Position numbers and translations under genes: made by a program
Shown: positions 35,759 through 44,732 of the stretch, piece by piece
Layout of the letters: each line of letters begins with the position of its first letter
How positions within the stretch are numbered: the stretch's first letter is position 1
Notes under the pieces: model-generated
Databases searched by the model: none
What the model was told of the DNA's origin: nothing
The model's input: the letters and a program-made list of their open reading frames with translations, nothing else
NCBI RefSeq assembly: GCF_965208485.1
Contig: NZ_OZ242344.1
Coordinates: 3,534,001-3,598,000 of the forward strand
Direction of reading: 5' to 3'
Length of the DNA stretch: 64,000 nt
Source: Poriferisodalis sp965208485
Lineage (GTDB): Bacteria > Actinomycetota > Acidimicrobiia > Acidimicrobiales > Poriferisodalaceae

Positions 35759-38700
35759 TCTATACCGTACTCCAACTCGTAAGTGCCGACTCCGATCTCC
35801 TCAAACGGAACCACTCGAACGGCACCGCCCACGGTCAGCCTGGCCGTATTGCACCAAATGAAACCCTGTGCATTCAAGATCGCATCCACGATCCAATGAC
35901 CCCGGAAGAACTCATCACAAACAACTCCGAGGTCATCGAGAAATCGATCATCCGCGCGAGCACGTGCAGGAGCGTTCCAAGAGTCCACGCTTGGATCGAT
36001 GTCATGTTCGACTCGATACAGGTTCCGCCAATTGAAATCATGCCTCAGGCAGTCTTTGTGGAACGGCGCTGTTACTCCCCGCTGTGTAAAGACGCTAAAG
36101 AGACCAGGAGGAATCACTAGGTTGTCAATAATCGGGCCGATGAGCGGTGCGCTGCACCCGTCCTGACTAAAGGCAAGATAGTCATATCGAGAGTCATTAG
36201 GTGGCAAATCCGGATGCACTGCAATGAATGCGCTCAGGCTCAGGCCACTGTCATCGCGCGTCGTGTTGCCAACGTGCGTTGTGTCATCCGCTTGCACTCT
36301 GCCAGACGGCGCTTGGACGATGAACTTGAAGCTCGCAGATTCCGACATTCCGTTCAGGCCATCAAGCGCAACTTCAATGAAATAGGTCCCAGCAGTGAGA
36401 GCATACGTGCTGCCAGAAGCAATTCGACCGTCAGGGGTGCTATTGAATCCAACCAACTGCGCTTCGTCGAACTGAGAACCTCGATAAACGAAGACTGCAG
36501 CGGCAGAATCAGAAATCAACTCAAACTTGGACGGAACTCCTCTGGCGCCGAAACGCGTCGTAGCCGGAACATCCAATCGGTAGAAATGTGCAACTGATCC
36601 CTGGACCGTCGCCGACGGACAGGTCGAAGACCAAGCACCATATTGTGTAAACCTCCCCCAAGTCCCATTTGCACCTTGCAGCGAGTCCGGCCCACAGCCC
36701 ATTGGGGGGATGCAGTTTCCGGTGGGTGTTTGGGTGTGTGTGGTGGGGCAGGTGGCGGTGATGGTGGTGGTTTTGGTGAGTGTGCGCGGTCCGTTGGTGT
36801 AGGTGATGTCGATGGGGTACGAGCCGACGCGTGTGGCGGTGGCGGTGAGGGTGGCGAGGCCGTGGGCTGCGTTGACGGTGGCGGTGATGCCCTCTGGGAG
36901 GCTGCTGGTGATCTGTGCGGTGGCTGCGGCGGGCTGGTATCGCCAGGTCTGGATGAGTTCGGCGCCGATGTCTGTGTTCAGTGCTGCGGGGTGTGCTGGG
37001 GTGCGGGGGGTGTGGTCGACATCGATGGTGAGCCGGTAGCGGCCGGTGGTGTGAGTGCGGTAGGTGGTGGTCTCGACGGTGTAGTCGCCTGCGGGCAGAT
37101 ATCGGTCGGCGATGCGGCTGTCGCGGCGGTGCAGTCCCAGTTCGCTGTAGCCGCGTGCGTCGTCGTTGCGCTCGAGCCGGCTGCCTGTTGTGGGGTCGTG
37201 GCCGCTGCCGAGGGCGACGAACAGGTCGGGGTCGCCGCTGCCGGTCGGGGCTGCTTGGAGGGTGATGGTGACCCAGCCGGGCGAATCGAGGGTGAAGGTG
37301 TGCCAGCGCGCCCAGTAGCCCAAGCCGGTGGGGGTCGCCCATCGCCACACCGAGACGCACTCGGGATAGTCGGCGTTGATGCGGCCTGTGGAGACCATGG
37401 TGCCGTGGCCCCACCTCGACGGCCTCCGCGTGCAGGCCCCCACAGCGGTCGCGGTGAACCTCGCGGTGTGATCCGCTCGTTCGGCGCCGTTGGCGCATGT
37501 GACGGTCACATCGGCAGCGTCGCCGGCAGCGACGGGGAGGGTCACCGTGCGGGCGGTCGCGCCCGATGTCGGGGTGATTGTCGCGCCGGTGGGCGTGGCA
37601 CGGCATTGTGCGCCTGGAGGCACGACAGTGAAGCTGTCTGACACGTCGACGCTCGCGGCGCTGGCCGCGGGCTCGGTCCTGTCTTCGAGGCCGCTGATCG
37701 CGACCGGCGCCGGGTCGGCGGTGAACCGCGCGGTGGCGGTGTCCGAGCCGTTGGCGGTGGTGCAGGTGACTGTGACGGTCACCGTGGTGCCCTCGGGCAC
37801 CGTGTGGGACACGCCGCGGGCGGCGCCGGTCGGCGACGCGATCGTCGCTCCTCGGGGGGCCGCGTGGCAGGTTGCGTCGGCGGGTCGGACGTTGAAGGTG
37901 TCGGTGACTGTCGCGGTGGAGGCGCCGGCCTGTGGGGTGCGGGCGGTGTCGTTGAGGCCGGTGATGGTCACGGTGTCGGCGAGGGCGCCGGTGATCGCCC
38001 AGGCGAGGGTGAAGCTGCCGGTGGTGCGCGGTCCGGAGGTGGTGACCTCGATGGTGTAGCTGCCGGCGGCGAGCGGCAGGTTTCTGATGCGGGCGTCGCG
38101 GCCGTCTGTGCCGGAGTTGTCGTCGGAGCCGACGGTGTTGCCGTCTGGGTCGAGGACGAACAGGTAGGGGTTCTGGTGGGATGTGACGTCGATGTCGATC
38201 GTCGCGGCGGCGGCGACCGCGAAGGTGTAGCTGTGGGCCCAGTAGGGGGTCTGGGCGTTGCCGAACTGAGTCGACGGGCAGCCCGACGCCCACGCCCCCG
38301 CAAGCGTGCCCGACGCCGAGGCCAGCACAGCAGAGCAGCCCGCGCGTCCGCTGCTGCTGCCGCCGGTCTCAGTGCCGTCGTCGGGCTGTTCGTGTCCGTC
38401 TTGTGTGCCGTCGGTGTCGGGGACGCAGCCCGGAACCGGCGTGGCGCTGTCCGCGGTGGTGCCTGCGGGGCAGTCCCATCGCTGCACCGCCGCGGTGACG
38501 GTGCGGGTGCAGTCCCAGCCCGTGCGGGTCCATGCGGGCGTCGCCGTGGGGCATGCCGGCGTCGCAGTTCCGACACGTGTGCGGGCGGGCCGTTCGCACA
38601 TCGACGAGGGGTTCATCGCGTACCCCGCGGTGCACGACGCGTGGGGCAGCGCGGTCTGGGTGGTGGTCACATAGGTCGTGGTGGGAACCTGCACCGCGCG

Positions 38701-39536
38701 GCAGCACGCCCACCGATAGCGGGTCTCGTAGTTGTACACCGGCTCGTCCACCCAACGCGAGCGGGTCTCGGGCTCGTAGCGGAACCTCACCTGGTCCTCG
38801 TAGTTGAACACCTCGCGGGTCTCGTAGTTGTACGCGGTCACCCATTCGCTGTAGGTCACCGTCACCGTGCGCTCAGCCCACTGCGCGCACACCGAGTGGC
38901 CCAGCACCACGTCCCACCGGGCGCAGTAGGTCTCCGTCGTCTCGTAGCTTCCCGTCACCAGTTCGCTGTACGGCGGCACCTGCACCCGCTCGGAGAACGG
39001 CGCGACGCGCACGGCCTCGGTGTAGGACACCAGCACCTGCACCACATAGGACACCTGCACCCGCTCGGTGAACGGCGCCACACGCGCCCGGTAGGGCTCC
39101 TGGTAGCGCACCCAGTCGGTGTAATAGGTCGTCGTCGGCGTCGTCACCTGCCGCTCGCAGAGCGCCACCACCAGCGCCCAGCCCGCGTCGCACGAGTACA
39201 CCGGCAACTCCACAGCACGCGACACCGTCACGCAGTCACGGCCCGACACCGCCAACGCCGCGCCCCCACCGACCCAGGACACACAGCAGCCGCCGGCTCG
39301 GACTGCGCCTCGGCGCACACCCCGCGGCCGCTGTCAAAGACAAACCCCGCAGCGCACACCGGGGTCGCAGCGACCGGATCAGCAGCCTGCGCGCCCGCTG
39401 ACGGCGAGGTCGCGCTCACCGGCACCAGCGCACCCACCACAGCAATCAGCGCCAACGACGCCGTGCGCACACGACGCCGGCCTGCGGTCCTTGTGTCGAA
39501 GACGCTCCGTGCGCGCAAGACATGCGAGAGTAGCAC
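35755..39536 (-). CDS. Large secreted PPC-domain protein with C-terminal phospholipase A2 domain (one frameshift)
   Basis: A signal-peptide frame (RTASLALIAVVGALVPVSA, starting near GTG 39536) reads to about 39270. The main frame continues from there if one G is added to a five-G run. The main frame encodes 1187 aa. A striking aromatic, Tyr/Glu/Val-rich N-terminal region (PYSELVTGSYETTETYC, VFNYEDQVRFRYEPETRSRW) is followed by PPC-type beta domains (TIDIDVTSHQNPYLFVLDPD; ITLQAAPTGSGDPDLFVALG; AHFYRLDVPATT). The C-terminus has APFHKDCLRHDFNWRN, the CxRHDFxxRN catalytic signature of prokaryotic secreted phospholipase A2 (His-Asp near residues 1093-1094), and a later ADDRFLDDL. It probably hydrolyses phospholipids outside the cell. 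The frameshift may be real or a sequencing error. Confidence 0.75.
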
Positions 39537-39568
39537 GACATGGGAGAGCAGGTGTAGCTATTCGCACA

Positions 39569-39958
39569 ATGCGACGACCCCCGCCCCGCCCCGAAACCGG
39601 GCTCACCACCCTCGAATGGCTGCTCATCGTCGCCGCCGTGGCCGCCCTCGCAGCCATCGCTGTCGTCGTCGTCCAAGACGTCATCGGCGACACCGCCCAG
39701 CAGATCGACAACCACAACGCCCGACAGCACGCAGCCGAACTCGCCGCGGCCGAGGTCGCTACAGCCGCAGAATCCGACACCCCCACCAGCGCACAGCACG
39801 CCGAACAGATCAACGAACGCCGGCGCAAACGCTGCGACAGCCTCGCAATCCTCTACCAAGACGTCATCGAGACCATCGCCTACACCCCCGGCACCCCCGA
39901 CACCAGCGGCACCGCATGGACCCACCCACCCGAATGCAACATCCGACAACTCAAATGA
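39569..39958 (+). CDS. Flp/type IV pilin-like protein
   Basis: The 129-aa product begins MRRPPPRPETG and then LTTLEWLLIVAAVAALAAIA. A prepilin peptidase site (G before LTTLE, Glu at +5) is followed by one hydrophobic helix, the hallmark of Flp or related pilins. The mature part is longer than a typical Flp subunit and ends with a Cys pair region (KRCDSLAIL, PPECNI). It diverges from the large secreted protein gene. No assembly genes are in the window. Confidence 0.65.
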   Translation: MRRPPPRPETGLTTLEWLLIVAAVAALAAIAVVVVQDVIGDTAQQIDNHNARQHAAELAAAEVATAAESDTPTSAQHAEQINERRRKRCDSLAILYQDVIETIAYTPGTPDTSGTAWTHPPECNIRQLK

Positions 39959-40090
39959 CACACCAGATTTGCCGGCCTCACAAAAACCACGGCCACATGC
40001 TCGTTTACTCCCAATTTCAGCAACCAGTCAGTGGGCTGGCATCGCCCCCGGTGCCGACGGGCTGGCACTGCGGCGTACCCTCGTCGAGCG

Positions 40091-41551
40091 ATGGCAGATG
40101 AAGCGATGAACGGCGAGACGACCGCCCCGGTTCGCTACGACCTCGTCGTGATCGGCGGCGGGCCCGCGGGTTACGGAGCGGCGCTGTACGCGGGGGCCGC
40201 CGGGATGAAAGTCGCGCTGGTGGAGCGCGACCGGCTGGGCGGCACGTGCCTGCACCGCGGCTGCATACCCGCGAAGGAGCTGCTTGAGACGGCGGCTGTG
40301 TGGCGCACCGTCGGCGAGGCAGCCACCTTCGGCGTGAATGTCGCTCCACCTGAGTTGGACTTCAGCGTCTCGCAAGAACGCAAGCAACGCATTGTGGACG
40401 GCCTCGAAGCCGGCGTGAAGGGCCTGCTGAAGCGCCGCAAGGTCACGGTGTTCGAGGGCACCGGCCGGCTCGAGGCTGACCGGACCGTCGTGGTGGACAG
40501 CGACGGGGCGGACCCGCAGACGCTCGCGGGAGACCATGTTCTGCTCGCAGCAGGCTCGGTGCCGATCACTCTGCCCGGCTTCGACCGGGACTCGTCCCGT
40601 GTCATGACTTCCGACGAGGTCTTGGCCCTCGATGAAGTCCCGGGTCGCGTGGCGGTGATCGGCGGCGGGGCCATCGGATGCGAGTTCGCGTCGATGCTCG
40701 CTGACCTCGGTGCAGAGGTGACGGTGCTGGAGTACGCCTCCCAGATCGTCCCCGGGGTCGACATCGACATCGCCAAGGCGTTGACGCGGGCGTTCTCCAA
40801 GCGAGGCATCAAGGTGCTCACCGGATGCCGCGTCACCGGCCACACACCGGCGGGCAGCGGCGGCACGGCCGTGCGGTACACGACCGGCGATTCGTCGGAC
40901 GGCGATGCCGAGGCCTCGTTGGAGGTGGACGCCGTGGTCGTCTCGGTGGGTCGGCGACCGTACCCGGACCATCTCGGCCTCGGGGACACCGAAGTCAAGG
41001 TCGACGAGCGAGGCTTCGTCGTTGCCGACGAGCGGTGCCGCACGTCGATGGCCGGTGTCTACGCAATCGGCGATCTCATCAACACGCCGCAGCTCGCCCA
41101 CGTCGGGTTCGCCGAGGCCATCGTGGCCGTGCAGGACATCTTGGGCGAGGAGCCCGCTCCGGTCGACTATGCGAACGTGCCGTGGGCGATCTACTGCCAT
41201 CCCGAGGTTGCCTTTGCGGGGCTGTCCGAGGCAGCGGCCCGCGAAGCCGGCTACGACGTCGTGACGTCCAAGCACCGATACAGCGGCAACTCGCGCGCCA
41301 TGATCGTCAACGACACCGAGGGCTTGGTCAAGATCGTCGCCGAGCGTGAGGCCGACGGAACCGCGGGGCGCGTGCTCGGCGTTCACATGATGGGACCCTG
41401 GGTTACTGAGCAGCTCGGCCAAGGCTACCTGGCGGTCAATTGGGAGGCCACGGTTGCCGAAGTGGCTGCCTTGGTGCAGCCGCATCCGACGCTCTCGGAG
41501 CTGTTCGGCGAGACCATGCTGTCGCTCACGGGACGAGGACTGCACGGATGA
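40091..41551 (+). CDS. lpd: Dihydrolipoyl dehydrogenase (E3)
   Basis: E3 reoxidises dihydrolipoamide in 2-oxoacid dehydrogenase complexes using FAD and NAD. The sequence has the FAD-binding GGGPAGYGAALYAG, the redox-active disulphide GGTCLHRGCIPAKELL, an NAD-binding GGGAIGCEFASMLADLG, the second FAD motif VYAIGDLINTPQLAH, and the C-terminal catalytic HPTLSELFGE. The start ATG at 40091 is the first sensible one; ATG 40106 is also possible. The stop overlaps the E2 start. It is complete and should be active. Confidence 0.95.
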   Translation: MADEAMNGETTAPVRYDLVVIGGGPAGYGAALYAGAAGMKVALVERDRLGGTCLHRGCIPAKELLETAAVWRTVGEAATFGVNVAPPELDFSVSQERKQRIVDGLEAGVKGLLKRRKVTVFEGTGRLEADRTVVVDSDGADPQTLAGDHVLLAAGSVPITLPGFDRDSSRVMTSDEVLALDEVPGRVAVIGGGAIGCEFASMLADLGAEVTVLEYASQIVPGVDIDIAKALTRAFSKRGIKVLTGCRVTGHTPAGSGGTAVRYTTGDSSDGDAEASLEVDAVVVSVGRRPYPDHLGLGDTEVKVDERGFVVADERCRTSMAGVYAIGDLINTPQLAHVGFAEAIVAVQDILGEEPAPVDYANVPWAIYCHPEVAFAGLSEAAAREAGYDVVTSKHRYSGNSRAMIVNDTEGLVKIVAEREADGTAGRVLGVHMMGPWVTEQLGQGYLAVNWEATVAEVAALVQPHPTLSELFGETMLSLTGRGLHG

Positions 41552-42957
41552 GCGGCGAGATGGCTGACTTGGTGCTGCCGCAGCTCGGCGAGACGGTCAC
41601 CGAAGGCACGATCACCCGCTGGTTCAAGGGCGTCGGCGACTCGATCGCCGCGGGCGAGATGCTCTATGAGGTCTCCACCGACAAGGTGGACAGCGAGGTG
41701 CCCTCGCCGATGACCGGTGTCATCACCGAGATCCGTGTGCCCGAGGGCGAGACGGTGGACGTGGGCACAGTTCTGGCGATCATAGAAGTGAGCGAAGGCG
41801 CCGAGGTGCCGGTGTCTGCCGCGCCCGGTGGTGATGCTGGCGCAACTGAGTCGCAGCCGGCACCTGCGCCCGAGCCGGTCCCGGCCGCCGAGACTCCGGC
41901 GCCTGCGCCGGCGCCGGTTGCCGCACCACTGGTCGCTGCCGCGTCAGACGAGGGTGCGGCGAACGGGCCGGCGACACAGAGCGCCGGACGCTTGCTGTCG
42001 CCGGTCGTGCGACGGCTGGTACGAGAACACGACCTCGACCCGGCGAGCCTTGTCGGCACGGGCGTCGGCGGACGCATCACGCGTTCGGACGTGCTCAATG
42101 CACTCGACGAGCGTCAGCGCACCGCGGCCGCAACGGCGGCAGCCCCTGCATCCCCCTCCAGTTCGCCGGCCGCTGACCGCCTGCCGCCTCCCGGCCCGCC
42201 TGCAGTGCCGGCTCCCGCCGCAGCCGCTGCGGGATGGACCGATGGCGATTCCCGTTTCGAGGCGTTCAACAACATCCGGCGCCGCACCGGTGAGCACATG
42301 GTGCACTCGGTCGCCACTTCGCCCCATGCGCTCACGATTGTGGAGGTCGACTACGAGAACGTCGAGCAGGTGCGCCGGACTCATCGCGAGTCCTGGCGGG
42401 CGTCGGAGGGCTTCAGTCTCACCTACCTGCCGTTCATCGTGGCGGCGGTCACCGACGCCTTGGGTCACTGGCCACGCCTGAACGCCTCCGTGGAGGAGGG
42501 CGGCCTGCGGCTCTGGCGCCGCCGCAACGTGGGAGTCGCGGTAGATCTCAGCTACGACGGGCTCATCGTGCCGGTGTTGCGCGACGCAGATTCGCTGAGC
42601 CTGCGAGGCATGGCCCGTACCATGAACGAGTTCGCCGGGCGGGCCAGATCCAAGCGCCTGACGCCCGATGACATCACCGGCGGCACCTTCACGATCTCGA
42701 ACAACGGCTCGTTCGGCACCTACAGCACCGCGGCCATCATCAACCAGCCGCAGGTAGCGGTGCTCTCCACCGACGGCGTCGCTCGCCGCCCGGTGGTGGT
42801 CACCGACCGCTTCGGCAACGAGAGCATCGTGATCCACTCGGTGGGCCACTTGGCGATGGGCTGGGATCACCGGGCGTTCGACGGCAGCTATGCCGCGGGA
42901 TTCCTGGGCCATGTCCGCCAGATGCTCGAACAGCACGACTGGGGAGCGGAGCTCTGA
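41548..42957 (+). CDS. 2-oxoacid dehydrogenase dihydrolipoamide acyltransferase (E2)
   Basis: The 469-aa protein has one N-terminal lipoyl domain with the lipoylated Lys in VSTDKVDSEVPSP, and a Pro/Ala linker. A peripheral-subunit-binding domain follows (SPVVRRLVREHDLDPASLVG, GVGGRITRSDVLNAL), then the acyltransferase core ending in WDHRAFDGSYAAGFL, the HRxFDG active-site motif. I cannot say from sequence whether it serves pyruvate, 2-oxoglutarate or branched-chain substrates, and no E1 gene is nearby. It lies between lpd and the lipoate biosynthesis fusion gene, so modification enzyme and substrate protein are co-expressed. Confidence 0.92.
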   Translation: MSGEMADLVLPQLGETVTEGTITRWFKGVGDSIAAGEMLYEVSTDKVDSEVPSPMTGVITEIRVPEGETVDVGTVLAIIEVSEGAEVPVSAAPGGDAGATESQPAPAPEPVPAAETPAPAPAPVAAPLVAAASDEGAANGPATQSAGRLLSPVVRRLVREHDLDPASLVGTGVGGRITRSDVLNALDERQRTAAATAAAPASPSSSPAADRLPPPGPPAVPAPAAAAAGWTDGDSRFEAFNNIRRRTGEHMVHSVATSPHALTIVEVDYENVEQVRRTHRESWRASEGFSLTYLPFIVAAVTDALGHWPRLNASVEEGGLRLWRRRNVGVAVDLSYDGLIVPVLRDADSLSLRGMARTMNEFAGRARSKRLTPDDITGGTFTISNNGSFGTYSTAAIINQPQVAVLSTDGVARRPVVVTDRFGNESIVIHSVGHLAMGWDHRAFDGSYAAGFLGHVRQMLEQHDWGAEL

Positions 42958-42959
42958 GG

Positions 42960-44633
42960 TTGGCGCCAAGCGAGCTGCGGGTGCGCTGGCTGGGGCGGGT
43001 TCGCTACGCCGAGGCGCTCGATCTGCAGCGACGGCTGTTCTCTCACAGCAATGACAACTACCTCTTGCTGGTGGAGCACGACCACGTGTTCACCGCGGGG
43101 CCGAGCGCCGATGAGGCCAACCTGCTGGTCGATCCCGCCGAAGTCGGCGCCGACTGCGTGCGCATCGACCGGGGCGGCGACTTCACCTACCACGGCCCCG
43201 GCCAGATCGTCGGCTACCCGATCCTGATGCTGCCGGGCCGCCGCGGCGGCGGGCTGGCCGAGACGGCCTCCTACGTGTGCGATCTCGAACAGGTGCTGAT
43301 CGATGCGCTGGCTGATGTCGGGATGGGCGGGTGCGGCAGGCTGCGCGGGTACCCCGGCGTGTGGACCGGCCTCGACGACACTCCCCGCAAGCTCGCCGCG
43401 ATCGGCGTGCGGCTCAGCCGCGGTCGGACGATGCACGGCTTTGCGCTGAACGTCGACACCGACTTGTCGTGGTTCGAGCGCATCGTCCCCTGCGGCATCC
43501 GCGAGTACCGGCCGACGTCGCTGCGGGCTGAGGGCTGCACCGCGACGATGCGCGGCGTGATCGACGCGATCGCCCAGCGAGCAGTGGAACGATGGGCCGA
43601 CGGGGGTGTCCAAAGGGCCGACGTGGCGTGGCGGCACCGGCCCTCCGACCTGAGTGCGTTCAGCCGTGGCCTGGGTCCCGGACCCGTCGAGGTGGCCCCG
43701 CCGCGCAGCCGTGGGCGTCTGGCCGAGGCTGGCGTGAACGGGGGCCTGGAGCTCGCCGATCGCAAGCCCCTGTGGCTGCGCGCTCGCATGGATCTCAACG
43801 ACGGCTACCTGCAGCTGCGCAAGGTCATGCGACGGCACGACCTCGTGACGGTCTGCGAGGAGGCGGGGTGCCCGAACATCTTCGAGTGCTGGGGCGCGGG
43901 CACCGCCACGTTCATGCTCAACGGGGAGCGGTGCACCCGAGCATGCGGTTTCTGCCTGGTCGACACCCGCCAGCCGGGCGCGCCTGATCCGCAGGAGCCG
44001 CGCCGGGTTGCCGACGCGGTTGCCGAGATGGGCCTGGACCATGCCGTTGTCACAGCGGTCGCCCGCGACGATCTCGTTGATGGGGGAGCTGCCGGCTTTG
44101 CCGAGACCATCGCGGCGATTCGGGCTCAATCTCCGGGAACGACCGTCGAGGTGCTGGTACCGGATTTCGGCGGGGACGCGGCGTCGTTGGGCACGGTTCT
44201 GGACGCCGGCCCTGACATTCTCAACCACAACATCGAGACGGTGGCGCGGCTGCAGCGAGCGGTTCGGCCGTCGGCCGGCTACGCCCGCAGCCTGACCCTG
44301 CTCGCGCGCAGTGCCTCGGCAGGTCATGTCACGAAGTCCGGCATCATCGTCGGCATGGGCGAGGAGGATGCGGAAGTGGATGCCGCGCTGGCAGACCTGG
44401 CGGCCGTCGGTGTGAGCATCGTGACGATCGGCCAGTACCTGCGCCCGACGAGCCACCACATTCCTGTGGCCCGGTGGGTGCCGCCTGCAACCTTCGAGCG
44501 GTGGCGGGAGGTGGGATCCGAACTGGGTCTCGCCCATGTCGAATCCAGCCCGCTGACGCGCTCGAGCTACCACGCCGCCTCCTCGGCTGCGGCCGTGTCG
44601 CTCGCGGTGCGCACCCAGCCCGTCGGGGCCTAG
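42960..44633 (+). CDS. lipB-lipA: LipB-LipA fusion: octanoyltransferase plus lipoyl synthase
   Basis: One uninterrupted 557-aa frame joins both steps of de novo lipoylation. Residues 1-220 are LipB: RGGDFTYHGPGQIVGYP (71-87), K144 in RKLAAIG and the acyl-enzyme Cys at 178 in VPCGI. Residues of about 265-557 are LipA: auxiliary-cluster Cys 299, 304 and 310 (CEEAGCPNIFEC), the radical-SAM CxxxCxxC at 325, 329 and 332 (CTRACGFC), and the closing RSSYHA (534-539) that supplies the serine ligand. All active residues are present. The TTG start at 42960 follows the E2 stop by two bases. LipB transfers octanoate from ACP and LipA inserts two sulphurs, so the fusion may channel the modified domain between active sites. 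Confidence 0.93.
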   Translation: MAPSELRVRWLGRVRYAEALDLQRRLFSHSNDNYLLLVEHDHVFTAGPSADEANLLVDPAEVGADCVRIDRGGDFTYHGPGQIVGYPILMLPGRRGGGLAETASYVCDLEQVLIDALADVGMGGCGRLRGYPGVWTGLDDTPRKLAAIGVRLSRGRTMHGFALNVDTDLSWFERIVPCGIREYRPTSLRAEGCTATMRGVIDAIAQRAVERWADGGVQRADVAWRHRPSDLSAFSRGLGPGPVEVAPPRSRGRLAEAGVNGGLELADRKPLWLRARMDLNDGYLQLRKVMRRHDLVTVCEEAGCPNIFECWGAGTATFMLNGERCTRACGFCLVDTRQPGAPDPQEPRRVADAVAEMGLDHAVVTAVARDDLVDGGAAGFAETIAAIRAQSPGTTVEVLVPDFGGDAASLGTVLDAGPDILNHNIETVARLQRAVRPSAGYARSLTLLARSASAGHVTKSGIIVGMGEEDAEVDAALADLAAVGVSIVTIGQYLRPTSHHIPVARWVPPATFERWREVGSELGLAHVESSPLTRSSYHAASSAAAVSLAVRTQPVGA

Positions 44634-44647
44634 CGCCTCCAAGCGGC

Positions 44648-44667
44648 CGCGGAGAAAATGCTCCGCG
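44648..44667 (+). terminator. Hairpin after the lpd-E2-lipBA operon
   Basis: CGCGGAG and CTCCGCG form a perfect 7-bp stem around the loop AAAATG, 15 bp beyond the lipB-lipA stop. There is no T run after it, so the evidence for termination is moderate. It marks the operon end before the methyltransferase gene. Confidence 0.45.
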
Positions 44668-44732
44668 ACGCAATCCCGGGCTCTACCTATGCTGCCGACA
44701 GGCCATGTGCTCGAAGGACCCGGTGAGGCGGC

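Noticed and set aside
36521..40101. Long Arg/His/Pro-rich or Gly/Val-rich frames on both strands over the large secreted protein
   Set aside because: Shadow frames caused by high GC. The PPC and PLA2 motifs fix the real frame on the minus strand.
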